Origin: Viridothelium virens
Taxonomy: Eukaryota; Ascomycota; Dothideomycetes; Trypetheliales; Trypetheliaceae
Assembly (NCBI GenBank): GCA_010094025.1
Contig: ML991775.1
Span: 558,001-622,000 of the forward strand
Direction of reading: 5' to 3'
Length of the DNA: 64,000 bases
Shown here one piece after another: positions 22,747 to 34,346 of the stretch. A program made the translations under genes and the position numbers. The notes under the pieces are model-generated. The model saw only the letters and a program-made list of their open reading frames with translations. It was not told where the DNA came from and did no database searches. The stretch's first letter is position 1. Each line of letters begins with the position of its first letter.

Positions 22747-25219
22747 TTCAAGAGCTTAGCCTTTCGGACCAGAGTCAATGAAAGTGAGCATAGACTCAAG
22801 CGTATGATCCGCACGTTTGTAATACTGAAAGTGATCTAAAAGATGGACAATCTGAAGACACTTACAATAATGGAGAGGGATATCGCAAGCAATCCAACAT
22901 GGGAAAGTTAAGGCAGGGGCAGAATACCCTAAAGCCGCGATAATGTCGATCACTAGCCGATTGGCCAAGAGAGATCGACAAGGATACGCGCGACGCGTTA
23001 GTGGCAACAGTGGCAACGCGTCAAGTCGCGCCGAGACACTTTAAAGAGAGAGGCACGAAGTAGGAGATTTTTGAGGTTTGAGCGTGCTGACACAACGTCA
23101 CTGGATAATTGAGAAACGGGAAAGGGAGTATGAGTCATAAGTGAGGATCGAGTCCTAGGTACAGTACCTAAGAGGTAGGCAAGGCACTGGTGCCTACCTG
23201 CCCCTGCCTTCTTTGGCTTCTATGAGGCCTTCTGGAGGGTTGATCTTCTTGCGGTGCCTAGGACGAAACCTTGGCCTCACTTCCGGCATCTCACACCCCT
23301 CAGCATTAGATTCCGACTCTATTTTGAGAATTGTTCTCGCAGACATTGCCGCACTGCGGTAATCAGAAGGTTAGATTGTCATGGAAACCTCTCCTCTTTA
23401 TCTTTTTGGGAGACGTCTCACACTCATTCACGCATGGCGCTTTCTGTCCTACAGGGTGAACACATCTCAAGAATCTATTCTTGGAACGACCATTTCCACC
23501 CTGTCATCTACTGTAAATCCAGGCTGCCTCTCAGGAATATCTGATCAGCACTGGTCCTTCCCTAAGCATGGCTTTTATTGTAGCAATAACAGCCAAGTCG
23601 GGACTTCACTAGCACTTTCCAAGGTTTCTGAGATTCAACTAAAATTACTTGCGAGTTCCCTTGTCTCATCAACAATTATTAGGAGGCAGTGGCTTTCGGG
23701 GCCGGTTCTCATAATGACCGAATAGCCGTGCAACGCAGCGAGATAGATTGTGGACCACACGATTCATCCGAAGGATTGAAATGGTCATCCCTTAGCTGAA
23801 CATAATTTGCAACATGGGCAGAGCTCTCATTGGGTGTACATTCGGCGCTTCATCTCAATTTCGCCGACATGCTCGTGTTGGTAAACATAAATCTTCTACT
23901 ATATATGGTCTGAGAATGCAACTACGCTGACTCAAACGTAAGAGGATCATCCAATTTCTTCCAGCTCACCACGACAAAAAAGCCAGACTTGGCAGACAAA
24001 TAGAAAATACACAAAGAGACAAGATGAAAATCTAATCAAAACTATCATCTCTTGTGAAGCGAAGAGCATATGTAGAGAAGGAACTGTGACATTGAAATGC
24101 CTTGGAGGGCGGATGCTTTCCTTCCGCAATATGGAAGCAGAATCAATGAAGCTTTTTTTCCCCTCCAATACCAATCGATACATCTCAGGATGCAATTGCC
24201 TTTCTGCTGGACAGTGGACCTGGCACATTCTATCGCTGAATTGCATTCACATTGGATGCGTTGAGTACTGTGACGATAGTAAAGATGTACTGGAAATCCG
24301 GATGAGTGTTGACATGAGTACATACACAGTGAAGATCTTGGCTCGATCTGAACAATAGTAGAGTTCAACTGTTTCTTTTTTTCCTTTATTAAGTGCTTTG
24401 GATTGCTTGGAGCGCATTGCTTTTGCATGAAACCCACAAGGGGTAAGAACTCATGAACATCAAGAATCCTTTGTCAACGACTTGCAAGCAATATTTCCTA
24501 GGAAGAAGGAGGAGACCGGTCAACTTGGAGAGGGCAAGGGTTCAGCAAAGAATGAAACTTACCTAGTACTGCACTATTACGGAGTTCTTGAGGTCAGTGC
24601 ACGAAACTACCACACGCCCGCATATCTCCAGCTCTGAAATTCTTACATTTCTAGCATCATGCGTTCGGGCAACTCTTTCATATTCATATTCCGAACCAAC
24701 ATTTTCATATTCCGAAGCAACCTACCACCCCGGTGGTATTTCTTCGGACCCTTTCCACGGAGTATGGCTGTCCCGCATGTACAAGCTAGGCACCAACTTC
24801 ATCCAGAGTGGGACCCCACAATTACGATGGATCCAACAGAGCTCCCTCCAGACAGCACTAGGATAGTTACATCTTTCACATGGATGGACTAGTTGATAAT
24901 CGTGACACGCCCAGGAGGAGAGGGTAATCTCGCAATCATTGGCTAGATATGGATCTGACGACAAGGTTGCTCGGCTCCCGAAGAGCTGAGCTATAGGCAC
25001 AGTGCTTCATGCAGATGCTTGCTCTGTCTCTCAGCACCGTCCAGATGAGTTGTCTCACCGCTCTGAGGGGTGCCCTTGTATACCTTTAGTCAAGCTCGAG
25101 TGAAAAATATTTAAGTCTGTCTCATTTCCCCTCCCTCAGCGTTTTCCTTAGCTTCCAAAGACCTCGACTCTTAGCAATCAGTTCTACGTCAGATATCTCA
25201 AATAACTCCAACATCCACC
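22747..25219. other. 2.5-kb intergenic stretch
   Basis: Contains the RAD16 promoter at the left and that of the thioredoxin-fold gene at the right, where a pyrimidine-rich tract (about 25120-25160) precedes the start. Between them only short frames without recognisable content. A 9-bp inverted repeat is at 23173-23199. Confidence 0.5.
23173..23199. repeat. 9-bp inverted repeat AGGTAGGCA / TGCCTACCT
   Basis: The arms at 23173-23181 and 23191-23199 are perfect, with a 9-nt centre. It lies within a run of TAGGTA-like words (CCTAGGTACAGTACCTAAGAGG just to the left). It is the clearest of several such clusters in spacers of this window. Confidence 0.55.
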
Positions 25220-25738
25220 ATGGCACACAAAGCGATCAGCAGGTATGGCTTCAATTGCTCGAGTGTGTTACTATGCCGAGGGAAAAGGTGATCTGACATT
25301 CCTTTCGATGAACAGCAAAGCCGAAATCGACTCCGCCATTGCCACAAAGGGCAAGAACGTCCTCATCTACCTTCACACCGGCGACCTCGACCCAGTGGCC
25401 GATGAGTAAGTGAACCGCAAGCCGTTACCGTCTCCTCTCCATGTACAAGCACTTCCCCACAGGTCCTCTACGAATAGTAGAATCACACACCCAAGAGCGC
25501 CAGTTTGCCGGCCTCTTACCAGCAACAGAAATAACTGATAGTGTGTAATAGATGGGCCGGCAAATACACGAACAGCACCGACTTCTATAAGATCGCCGTT
25601 GACAAAAGCGCCGAGGGCAAGGAGTACTTCAATGTCACCACCACCCCAACCATCGCCGTCTTCAAAAATGGCTCTGAGGTGAAGAAGGTCGAGGGTGGTA
25701 GCATTGAGAACATGGAGGCAATCGCATCTGTGCTTTAG
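25220..25738 (+). CDS. Small thioredoxin-fold protein lacking the CxxC active site
   Basis: Three exons, 25220-25242, 25316-25405 and 25552-25738, with introns of 73 and 146 nt; 99 codons, and all phases agree. The order matches thioredoxin: NVLIYLHTG strand, a helix ending ADEWAGKY, DFYKIAVDK strand, TTTPTIAVFKNG with the conserved cis-proline, then VEGGSIENMEAI. Where thioredoxins have WCGPC this protein has GDLDPV, and there is no cysteine anywhere in the protein. It therefore cannot do dithiol-disulfide exchange and more likely acts as a binding or scaffold protein. No targeting signal is visible, so a cytosolic location is inferred. The first exon is only 23 nt. Confidence 0.85.
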
Positions 25739-26027
25739 ATGGAACGACCACTGCTGCCGGGAAAGGAACTGGTCAACTCAGGGCCTGGAAAGCTCTGGAG
25801 ATTGTGTAACTAGTTGCAAGTGACAAAGCCTTGAATTCCCTTTCATCGCATAACAATACAAGATATACACTAAAACCTATGCCTGCCCGAACCGCAAACT
25901 GGAAAAGTCTGAAATTTTGACTGTGTCCTCCAAGTGATGCTATTCCCAATGCTAAATGCTGAAATTCTTCGCAGATGGAGTAAATTGTATTGGTATCTTA
26001 CAAAGTCTTCGTAGCACGCGCGTGCAA

Positions 26028-27275
26028 TTAATTGACCTGTTTTCCATAGAAAGGAATGCCGGTCGCACTCAGTAGAAGCCTTGCCTCTCTGTCGTTGGTC
26101 GCAGTCGTATGCAAGATAACATGCAGTCCTGGAATCATCTTCGGCGGGTACCTGATAACCCACTCGTTAGTGCTCGTCCTCTCCTTAGTTCCCTTCGCAT
26201 TCCCCAAACCAAAGATCAAAACGCAACAAACTCACATGTTATAATTCACCTCGACCTCCGGAAATAGAGCCACATCCGCGGGTCCCAGCCCCCATGCAAT
26301 GTTCCCACTACTATCCCCACTGCTTCCCTTTACACCCTGCCAGTCCTTAATCCGCGGAAGCACCATATCCACACACTTGCCCACAAAATCCCACATATCC
26401 CCTCCGTTCACCTCCGCCGACACACTCACCTGCCTACCCTCTCGCAACCCCCAGCCCACCACACTCCCCTTCGCCCGATGCGTCGTCACCCGCACATTCG
26501 TAATTGCCTGCAGCACCATCCGCGCCACATGTAGATGGCTCTTATCCTCGAGCGCCTCTCGCACCATCGCATGCACCGTCACCCGCTCCAGCCTCGGCAC
26601 GTTCTGCCACGTGATCGGCGGTCGAAGCAGCGGCAACACAGTGTGGCCTCTCGGCGCGCGGAGCGGACGGTTCTTGTGGTAGGGTGACGTCTCGTCCCAG
26701 GAGCGCAGGCGGGGAGCTTTCGGTGGCGCGCGGTAGCCGGGGGGGAAGTGCGTGTAGGCGAGCGTCATTAGGTCGGGCGCTATGGTACTGTGGTAGGTTT
26801 GTTCGAGGCGGGGGAGGGAGAAGGGGCCGGGGATGAATTGGCGGGAGGTTGGGTCGGAGGGCGGAGGAGGCTGATGCGGATGGAGAGGACCGCGGTAGTA
26901 TTTGGGAGAACGGAAGCGATATCTAGGAAAAGGGTCGTGTTAGTAGCAGATTTGGAGATATGAATGGGATGATTGGGGGTTGGGGATTGGGGATGGTTCG
27001 ATTTCGACCTGGAAGATGGGTAGGATTAACCTGCTGGGTGGTAGTTCTCTGCCTAACTCTGCCCTTCGCTTGCGCGCGCGTTCGGCAGGGTCAAAGTCCT
27101 TGACTAGGTCTGAAGACGGAGCGGGTATGGAAAGGGAGCTGGACGGTTCCAGGTCCTGGTCATGCGTCGTGGTTGACGCATTCCGGCTGACGTTGTACCG
27201 GAACCTGAAAGACCGAGGAAACGAAGACTTTCGTAATGATCTCGCACTTTGAAGAGATAGATCCCGGAGTGCCAT
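26028..27275 (-). CDS. MRPL7: Mitochondrial large-subunit ribosomal protein uL5m
   Basis: Three exons read leftward: 27275-27031, 26922-26236 and 26151-26028, with introns of 108 and 84 nt; 351 codons. The junctions restore LPPSR-YRFRSPKYYRG and EVEVNYNM-YPPKMIPGLHV. The first exon is a basic presequence. The body carries the uL5 fold signature in ITWQNVPRLERVTVHAMV, GDMWDFVGKCVDMVLPRIKDW and WGLGPADVALFPEVEVNY, and ends in HTTATNDREARLLLSATGIPF. It binds 5S-site rRNA elements of the mitoribosome central protuberance in the bacterial homologue; the yeast counterpart is Mrpl7. Length is usual for filamentous fungi. It shares a 662-bp divergent promoter with the deubiquitinase gene. Confidence 0.93.
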
Positions 27276-27937
27276 CTGGATAGAATGGTGGGACTGTTGG
27301 TGCCTAGGAGATGGGATGACGATAATAGACAATTTTCTCGCGGCCAGAGTCGAGTAGAGACCGAAGGAGACAGGGGTGGGCTGGCGTCTGCAGTGTCAGA
27401 TCAGATTGCGAACATTATCCCATGGACCCTGACCGGCGCCGATACATGTATCCATGACCGTTTGCCATCACTTGCCTAGAATCTGACCTTCGCTTTACTT
27501 GCCATACCGGAAAAATAAATCTGTCTCCAAGATCTGGCTGATCTACGTGGTGCTTCTACTGATCCAACTGAGAGAAGATGCACCTGACTTGAAACCACAC
27601 TGCAACGTCCACCTGAGCCGTCTCGATGTTGATCAACAGCGCCCCACTTCGCACCCGCTTCAGAACGCCCCCCGAGTTGTGAAGTTCATGGGGAACTCAT
27701 CTGGAAAAGAGGGAAAGTACCATGCAAGGTAGCATGAGTGGCATCAATCGATTTCTGAGCCGGCGGGACAGGCGGTCCGGAAGTCACAATCAGAAGGATG
27801 CCAAAGTAAGTAGCAACGTCCAGCGTCCTATGAAGCAGTCCCTTTTACTCTACACCGCGCAATCGCGACCTATTCCAGCCCAAGTCACTGTACTGTCGCC
27901 ATGACCTCTCGTACTCTTGCTGGTCGACACCACCATC
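27276..27937. promoter_or_regulatory. Divergent promoter, uL5m / ubiquitin-specific protease
   Basis: A 662-bp spacer between two head-to-head genes with no supportable gene of its own. No clear TATA box or CCAAT element stood out. Part of the right side is probably the leader of the deubiquitinase transcript, because an upstream ATG at 27901 in another frame precedes the chosen start. Confidence 0.45.
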
Positions 27938-30900
27938 ATGTCTATCAGGGGCAAGAGGCGGCTTTCTTCATTCTCAACCGTCTCGTGGTCGCCGTCTTTT
28001 CCTTTCAAGGCGCAAAGATTGTTCCACAGATGGTCGCTACCTTCAACCGTCCATTTTCCACATAACCATCCAATACCACAAGCTGACGGAGAGTACGAAT
28101 CCGAGCAGTCTACCGAACCACGCCCTGTCTCACGCCAATTCGACGGCGCATTCTGTGCGGACGACTTGAAGAAAAAACCAGACAAAGATGAAGAGAAAAA
28201 GGTAATTGCTAGTGTGCATTTGGCTTTAAGGAGCTAGTTGCGGTTGTCGCCGTCGGGCCTTGGAAGAGTGCATGAACATGGCTGATTTTTGACCTGTAGG
28301 TGAAAGCGCTTACCCAGCGGCTGCATCAACTGGGCATAGAGAATCTGGCCGAGCGACAAATAGAGTATGCATTACGGTCCAGGAACATCGGTGGCGACAG
28401 CGAGAAGGCACTCCAGCTCCTTCTACTGTTTGAGGACTCGTGGGAGGGGATCATCAAGCCATACAGTGCCGACAAGAAAATGCTCGGTGCGGAGAACCGA
28501 GAAGCCGTAACATGCTTTTTGGACGCTTTGCTTTTCGCCATGTTCGCACGACTAGAGAGCTTCGAGGCGATGCTGTACAACACCTTCAACGACAAACATC
28601 GCAAAAATTTGGCGGCGCTTTTGAGGTTATGGGTCAACTTGCTGCGCACCGGTAGGCTTGTCACGACAGATATTGTATGTCAGAATCCGCCCTCGGATCG
28701 TTGCCTTTGCTGACAACTGGTAAGACAAAACAAATCCAAGAAGCGCTGGCAAACTGCGGCTGGGAAGAGGCTCGTAAGCTCCATCAGCAGGATGCTTCGG
28801 AAGCTTTTACTTTCATTACCGGAAAGCTAGAACTACCTCTCCTGACTCTGAAAATGGACATCTACCACACGGGCAAGGAAGATGCTGCTGATGACCATAA
28901 ATTCGTAAATGAACGGTTATTAGAAGTGGCCATTCCTCCACCACCGGAAGATGGCTCCCCAATCACACTGGAAGATTGCTTAGAGCACTACTTTAACAAC
29001 AGAATCGAGGTCAAGAGGCATCTCCAGCGCCGTAATACCCTGGAAAGGGTCAGAGAAGACAAGGACCTGGAAGCGAAGAGTGAATCCAAAGGAGATATGA
29101 CACAGATAGAAACTATTGAGCTCTCGGAACCGAGTACGCCCTTGAGTCCGGCTGCTTCCACAAGGCCAATCAGTGCCCGAACAAGAGCGGATAGTATATT
29201 CAGCCAGTCGGAGAAGAAGAAGCCGGATGAGGAAACCTTGCCTGACTTCAAGCGACGGAAGAGCTCCCTTAGAAAGGAAGTTCTGATGCCTGCTTGGCAG
29301 TTCTTTTCTCTCATTCGTATGTCTTCAAATTCTATCAAGACTTCACAATCTTGGCGCTAGATCTAACTTACAGCTTGCAGCCTGGTACACTGACAACGCA
29401 CCTACTTCGGACGCGCAAGTCGCTGCACATTTCTCTAAACAACGGCCTGTTCTGGGTATTTGTCTGAAACGCTACACTTGCACCCCTAGGGGCACAGCTA
29501 CTAAACTGAGTACACAAATTGATATTCCTCTCGAGATCGCCCTTCCACATTTTGTCTCGGATGACCGTATGGAGGAAGAAGGTCCACTTTTCGGAAATTT
29601 CAAGCTCTCTCTACAATCTGTGGTATGCCATCGAGGTTTAGCTGTAGACTCTGGACACTACATTGCTCTCGTCAAAGGTGAAACGATCCGTCGGCGACCA
29701 ACGGCATCAACAGATAGGAATGAGAGCTCGGAAGAAGACGAGGAAGATACGCAATGGTTACAATTTGACGACCTTGCGCGTGAGCGTGTAAAGCTCATTG
29801 ATATCGACAAGGCCCTAAGGGAAGAGAGCCCCTACCTCCTCTTCTACCAAGTACAACCAATTGACGAAGATCTTGCGCGTGGAAACCCGCCTTCCTACTC
29901 CGAAGCTACGGATACGAAAGATGAGGAAGAGTCCCTTCTCGCAAACACTAGCTCCGAAAGCCTTGTCGAGGTCAAGAAACCCATTCCAATCAACAATCAC
30001 AACAACAATGACCCCAAAGCCCTCGACCACATTCTCTCGGCTCCCGAGCCTAAAGCCTCTCGCATCAGCATTGAACTTCCGGATTTCAATAGCTCGGACA
30101 ACAAACGCGGTCGAAGCAGCACTGAAGACCCCCTTCGTCGCGGTAGCATCGTCTTCGTCGAAAAAGTCGTCGGCGACAACGAAGATGCTAAGTCCAGTCT
30201 CACGACCGCCACACTCCCGACCACCGCTCCAACCACACCGGCCGATGAATCCCGCACTTCCTGGCTCGGGACGAGTCGTCGCGGGAGCAAGGCATCGAAC
30301 GGAAATAGCTCCGTTTCTCGCTCTTCAAAATCGCGCCCTAGTAGCCAGAGCGGCGAGGGAAATCGTCTCTCGCTCACAATGTCGAGGCTTACGGGCAGAA
30401 TCAGTCGCGACAAGTTGCTGGGTTCCGGGGCCGCAAATAATACCAACCCCGCCATCAGCATTTCCCCTGGCCCGATCGCTGCTACTGCACCTGCTCCTAG
30501 CAGTACTACCATTGCCCAACCCCACGACCGCACTGCTGCCACCGACTTCGCCGGCCGCACCCCGGAAAAAGAAGATGCTGCCCCCGTCGTTGAAATCGCC
30601 GAAGTGGACCCGGCCTCTCGCTCCCGCTCCAGCACCACCGCCACGACACCCGCGATGCTCACGCCTGCCGCAAGCTCTGCCGCCTTAGTTCCTCCCACCA
30701 TTAATTCCGCCGCATCGAGTTCCCCAGGGAGGCTGGAGGTCAATGCTGCCGCCACGACACTGGGAGAGAAGGAAACCCCGGCAGCGAGGAAGAGCGTTGA
30801 GGTCGAGAGGAGTGTAGGTGGGACTCCGAGGAAGAGCGGGGAGATCGTCAGATTGAAAGAGGGTGGGAAAGAGGTGGGGAAGGAGACTGGGAAAGAGAAG

Positions 30901-31008
30901 GAAGGGGGCAAAAAGGGTAGCGTGATGAGGAGTCGGAGTCGGCATCTTGAGAAGAAGAAGGCGAAGGCGACAGGGGAGCGGCCGGATCGAGAATGTGCTG
31001 TGATGTGA
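27938..31008 (+). CDS. Ubiquitin-specific protease (USP/UBP) with a C-terminal CaaX box
   Basis: Four exons: 27938-28201, 28300-28674, 28725-29316 and 29381-31008 (introns 98, 50 and 64 nt); 952 codons. After a basic N-terminus comes a UBA-like helical stretch (LTQRLHQLGIENLAERQIEYAL). The Cys box AVTCFLDALLFAMF puts the nucleophile at about C160. QQDASEAFTFI and PVLGICLKRY are typical USP blocks, and the His box is VDSGHYIALV (about H503). The protease domain has a long insertion with phospho-site-like Ser/Pro and charged sequence. The last 370 residues are low-complexity Ser/Thr/Pro/Ala, then a Lys/Arg-rich stretch, ending in C-A-V-M. That is a good CaaX prenylation site next to a basic patch, which predicts membrane attachment. 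Family known; substrate unknown. The start could be upstream. Confidence 0.92.
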
Positions 31009-32133
31009 TGGTTTGGCAAGGTGTGCTGGATGAATAGATGGGTCCTGGGTCAGGGCACCGCGGCTTATAGACGGGCAAGGGGGCGGAAGGGTAGCCCTAA
31101 ATACCTCGGTTGACTCTGCTAGCAAATCGCAGGCGTTGAAGCGTCTTTGCATTATTGGGTTTCTATGATGGCGGTCATGATTGCGCGGTGGATGGCTGGA
31201 TGAATGAATGGATGGTACTGGTCTTGCATCTGTGCATGTCTGGATGGGAGGCCCGGCTACCGGTGGCTGTATACCCGTAGGTTCTATGCGTGGCATTATT
31301 GTTATGTATGATATCATTACAACCTTGAGACAGATAGCTCGGCTCACGAGGAACAACAGCACAGTGATATCCGATCCCTGAGGAAATTATGCGCTCGGTG
31401 TATTATATTGCCCTGACGTGGCAGAATCTCTATTACTCAGTAGACTGTATGATCTACTCAGACGTAGCGCTTTCCAATTTTTTCATTTTGGGGCAACCCC
31501 TCGTACGTAAAGTGATCCCAAAGTTTCTCGAATGCGTTACAACGGTCCATTGTCAAGTCATCTCCAATTTGAAATTGATTATACGTGCAACATTAGACAT
31601 TTGCAGAATCCCATGACCCTGTCGGCGCGTCCTGTTCGCCCCTGGTCACATTGTCGGGATTCTGTGATTTCTCCGCGAATCTTTTCAAGACTTCACAGGC
31701 TCCGATAAATTCAGGCCGAAGGAATGATAGTGTTATCTCTCCACTATCTCCAATCCCTATGGGTTTCCTTCGGCACTCATACGCATAACTACAAGCATTC
31801 TGTCGCTCTCTTCGATGTTCGCTCTTCGCCAAGCCGTTGCTGGTAAACCTGACACGGGCCTACATACAGGCGTCTGTCCCTATTTTACACTGAACTGCAT
31901 CAAGTAATAATGCAGACTTCACGTAAATGGAGCGTCTTCCGACTGCTTGCTGCAGGCCAGTGGTGTCACTGGAGCGGCGTCAACATGAAAGTGAATCCGA
32001 CCGGACAGTCCACTTGAATATCCTCAGGGCCCAGTGGGCCCCTTCTACGACAGGAGCGCCCTGGTCAGCCGTAGGGCGAGATGCTGAGTTTCTGGTCGCA
32101 TGGCGAAGAAATATTGCGTTCAAAGATGATGAC
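31009..32133. other. Spacer between convergent genes
   Basis: Just over 1.1 kb holding the 3' flanks of the deubiquitinase and the pseudo-protease genes. There is nothing else I can support. GATG/TGGATG-rich simple sequence occurs around 31150-31250. Confidence 0.45.
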
Positions 32134-34346
32134 TCATTTAGGCGGCGGTCGCGGTGCAAACGGTTCCCTCCGTGGTGGTGGAGAACGCGAAAAAGACAAA
32201 GGTGGAAAATTTGGATCTCTAGAAGCTTCGGGAGGTCCAGCGATGGGAGAGATGATTGATGCATGATGAGTCCCGGAGGAAGATTGAGCAGCTCCAGAAG
32301 CGGAAGAAACTGATGCCGAGTGATGGGTTGGTGCAGATTGAGGATGCCCTGATGAGCGAGACGCCGTTGAGGACTGATGCATCACTGAGGATTGGGGGGC
32401 TCCAGAAGAAGAGCGGGAAGCGACTGAAGATTGGTGCATCATGGAGGACTGAGGAATTCCAGAAGAGGAGCGAGAGACAGTAGAGGATTGATGCATGATG
32501 CCAGATCGCGGTATAGGTGAACGTCTGGATCCACGCGCCGATGAGGACGTCGAGCCTCGTGACGAGAGGGCTGGAGGCGTAGGTAACTCTGGAGGAAGAA
32601 CATCCTCTGCCGGAAGTTCATGCGCAAACATGTGGCCCGGTGATCCCGGTAACTCATTTCGCGCATAACTCTTTGGATCCAGTGAATCCATTTCGTAAGC
32701 TTGGCTAAAGTCTGTTGTCGATCCATCTCCGCCATAAAACTCTGGCTTCATCTTGGGGTCTCCTGCCGCGAGTTCGGCTTTCGTCCTAGCCTCAAGTTCA
32801 GGCCTGACGAACTCAGTGGCGTCGAGCTCAGGCTTCTGATACGTTGAGTCTTCTTGTCGAGCGACACCACCGACGCTATTGGCCGGGAGCTCTGCGATCT
32901 TGGTCTTATTTGTCCTACGTCGGCGTAGGAAGAATAGTAGTAGCGCCGCTCCAACAATCAGTACGACTACTCCAACTGCAATGCCGGCGATTGCACCACT
33001 GCCAAGTCCAGACTTCTTAGAGCTTGAGCCAGAGCTGCTGCTTCCATTCGGTCCCTGCCCTGGTGGATATATTGCTGTAAGATTTTGAGGCATCGATGTT
33101 GGCGGAAACTGTGCCTGGTAAACGGAGAACTGAGAACGCTCATAGTCTGCCACCACATAGGCATACTGAAGGAATGTTCGGCCTAGTGTATATTGAGTTG
33201 AGTTTTGTGCTCGTTTGAGGGGAAAGTATCGGCTACTGCTCGAGACGTACGGAGGGCTAATCGATAGATCGAAAGCGTTGTACGGAAGCACGATCTGAAC
33301 TGACCCGCTAGACGAAGAGGATGCGGGTCCTACCTGGAAAGTGATACTTGGGTTCTGCGAAGTAAGGGTGTCATGGAGGGAGTCATTGACAAGATAAAGC
33401 TCAGCTGTGTCGTTCCAAGTTAGACCAAATGCGCGCTCGAAGGCTTCGCAGGTATCTTGAGGCAACCAGAGCTCCGCAACTAAAGAATCTACAAATGCAT
33501 ACACTCCGGTCGAGAGAAATTGCGTATTGTCGCTGCTGATGCTTTGCACTCCGATCAACAGGTCTCTTGATTGATCCGACCCGAATGGTACAGTAACCCC
33601 ACTGGACATCAGACGAGAATTATCATAACCCCCCAATGTCAGACTGCCAAACGTTGGTGGGTCTGCGAATTGGTTGCCCGCTGTATAACCCCAGGACAGG
33701 CTCGGTATATTCCCTTGATTGCGCAGCGCCTGTAATACACTTGGCTGCGGCGCATTGAAACTCGAGACGTTGATGGCGCGTGCAGCAAGTCCCAATGCGC
33801 CCATGTAGAAGTCCTTGGTCGCAAACCCTTGGACGACAGAATCACCAATGGTGGGAAGTCCATTGTTGTTACCAAGGGTGAATGTTTCGTTTGCGAACTC
33901 GGCATTATCGTCAGTAACGTTGTACCCGAGATATGCCTCCTCACGAAGTCCCAATTGGAATAAGCCAATGGCATCCCATGTCGATGAAGTGTTGGGATTA
34001 AAGACAGTTCGATCCTGGGCGCAAGTGGAGGGATCTTGCGATGTACATCCTTCGGTCAAGACGACCCAGAGGGCATTGTGGTCGCCGGAAGTCGAGGGAA
34101 GCACTCGCACCTGTTGCGGTGGAGTTCCTACCGCCACCCAGAAAGTGGACCATGGCCCATCAATTCCATCCCTTATGAAGCGAGAAAGTCAGTCTGATGC
34201 GAGCAGTAAAGAGGGGGCATCCACAGGTTCTCGTACCAATACTGGCTGGCTGGCACGCTCAAGGCGGGAATGGCGTCCTGTCCCGCAGCGGTCTTAAGGA
34301 AGGCTGAGATGCACAATACAAAAGGGAAAGAAACACCAAAAATCAT
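32134..34346 (-). CDS. Membrane-anchored aspartic-protease-like protein, predicted inactive
   Basis: Two exons read leftward, 34346-34237 and 34171-32134, with a 65-nt phase-2 intron that restores PASQYW-DGIDGPWSTFWV; 715 codons. A signal peptide occupies the first 24 residues. The A1 pepsin fold is recognisable from GTPPQQVRVL to VVADYERSQFSVY with many N-glycosylation sites. The first catalytic motif, normally DTG, is STS (about residues 63-65). The second, normally DTG/DSG, is DSL (about 265). One catalytic Asp is therefore missing and the family is a pseudo-protease by sequence. A transmembrane helix (about 429-452, GAIAGIAVGVVVLIVGAALL) is followed by RRRR and a 260-residue cytosolic tail. 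The tail has four to five copies of an 18-19-residue unit beginning MHQSS. Probably a cell-surface sensor or binding protein; role inferred. Confidence 0.88.
32260..32515 (-). repeat. Imperfect tandem coding repeats in the pseudo-protease tail
   Basis: Four to five units of about 54-60 bp encode MHQSS-x2-SRSSSG-xPQSS variants (MHQSSTVSRSSSGIPQSS, MHQSSVASRSSSGAPQSS, MHQSSTASRSSGHPQS, then weaker copies). They lie entirely in the cytosolic tail and preserve the reading frame. Confidence 0.75.

Noticed and set aside
29861-31019. 275- and 340-codon frames overlapping the deubiquitinase tail on both strands
   Set aside because: Shadows of the Ser/Thr/Pro-rich coding sequence; the splice phases and the terminal stop fit only the chosen frame.
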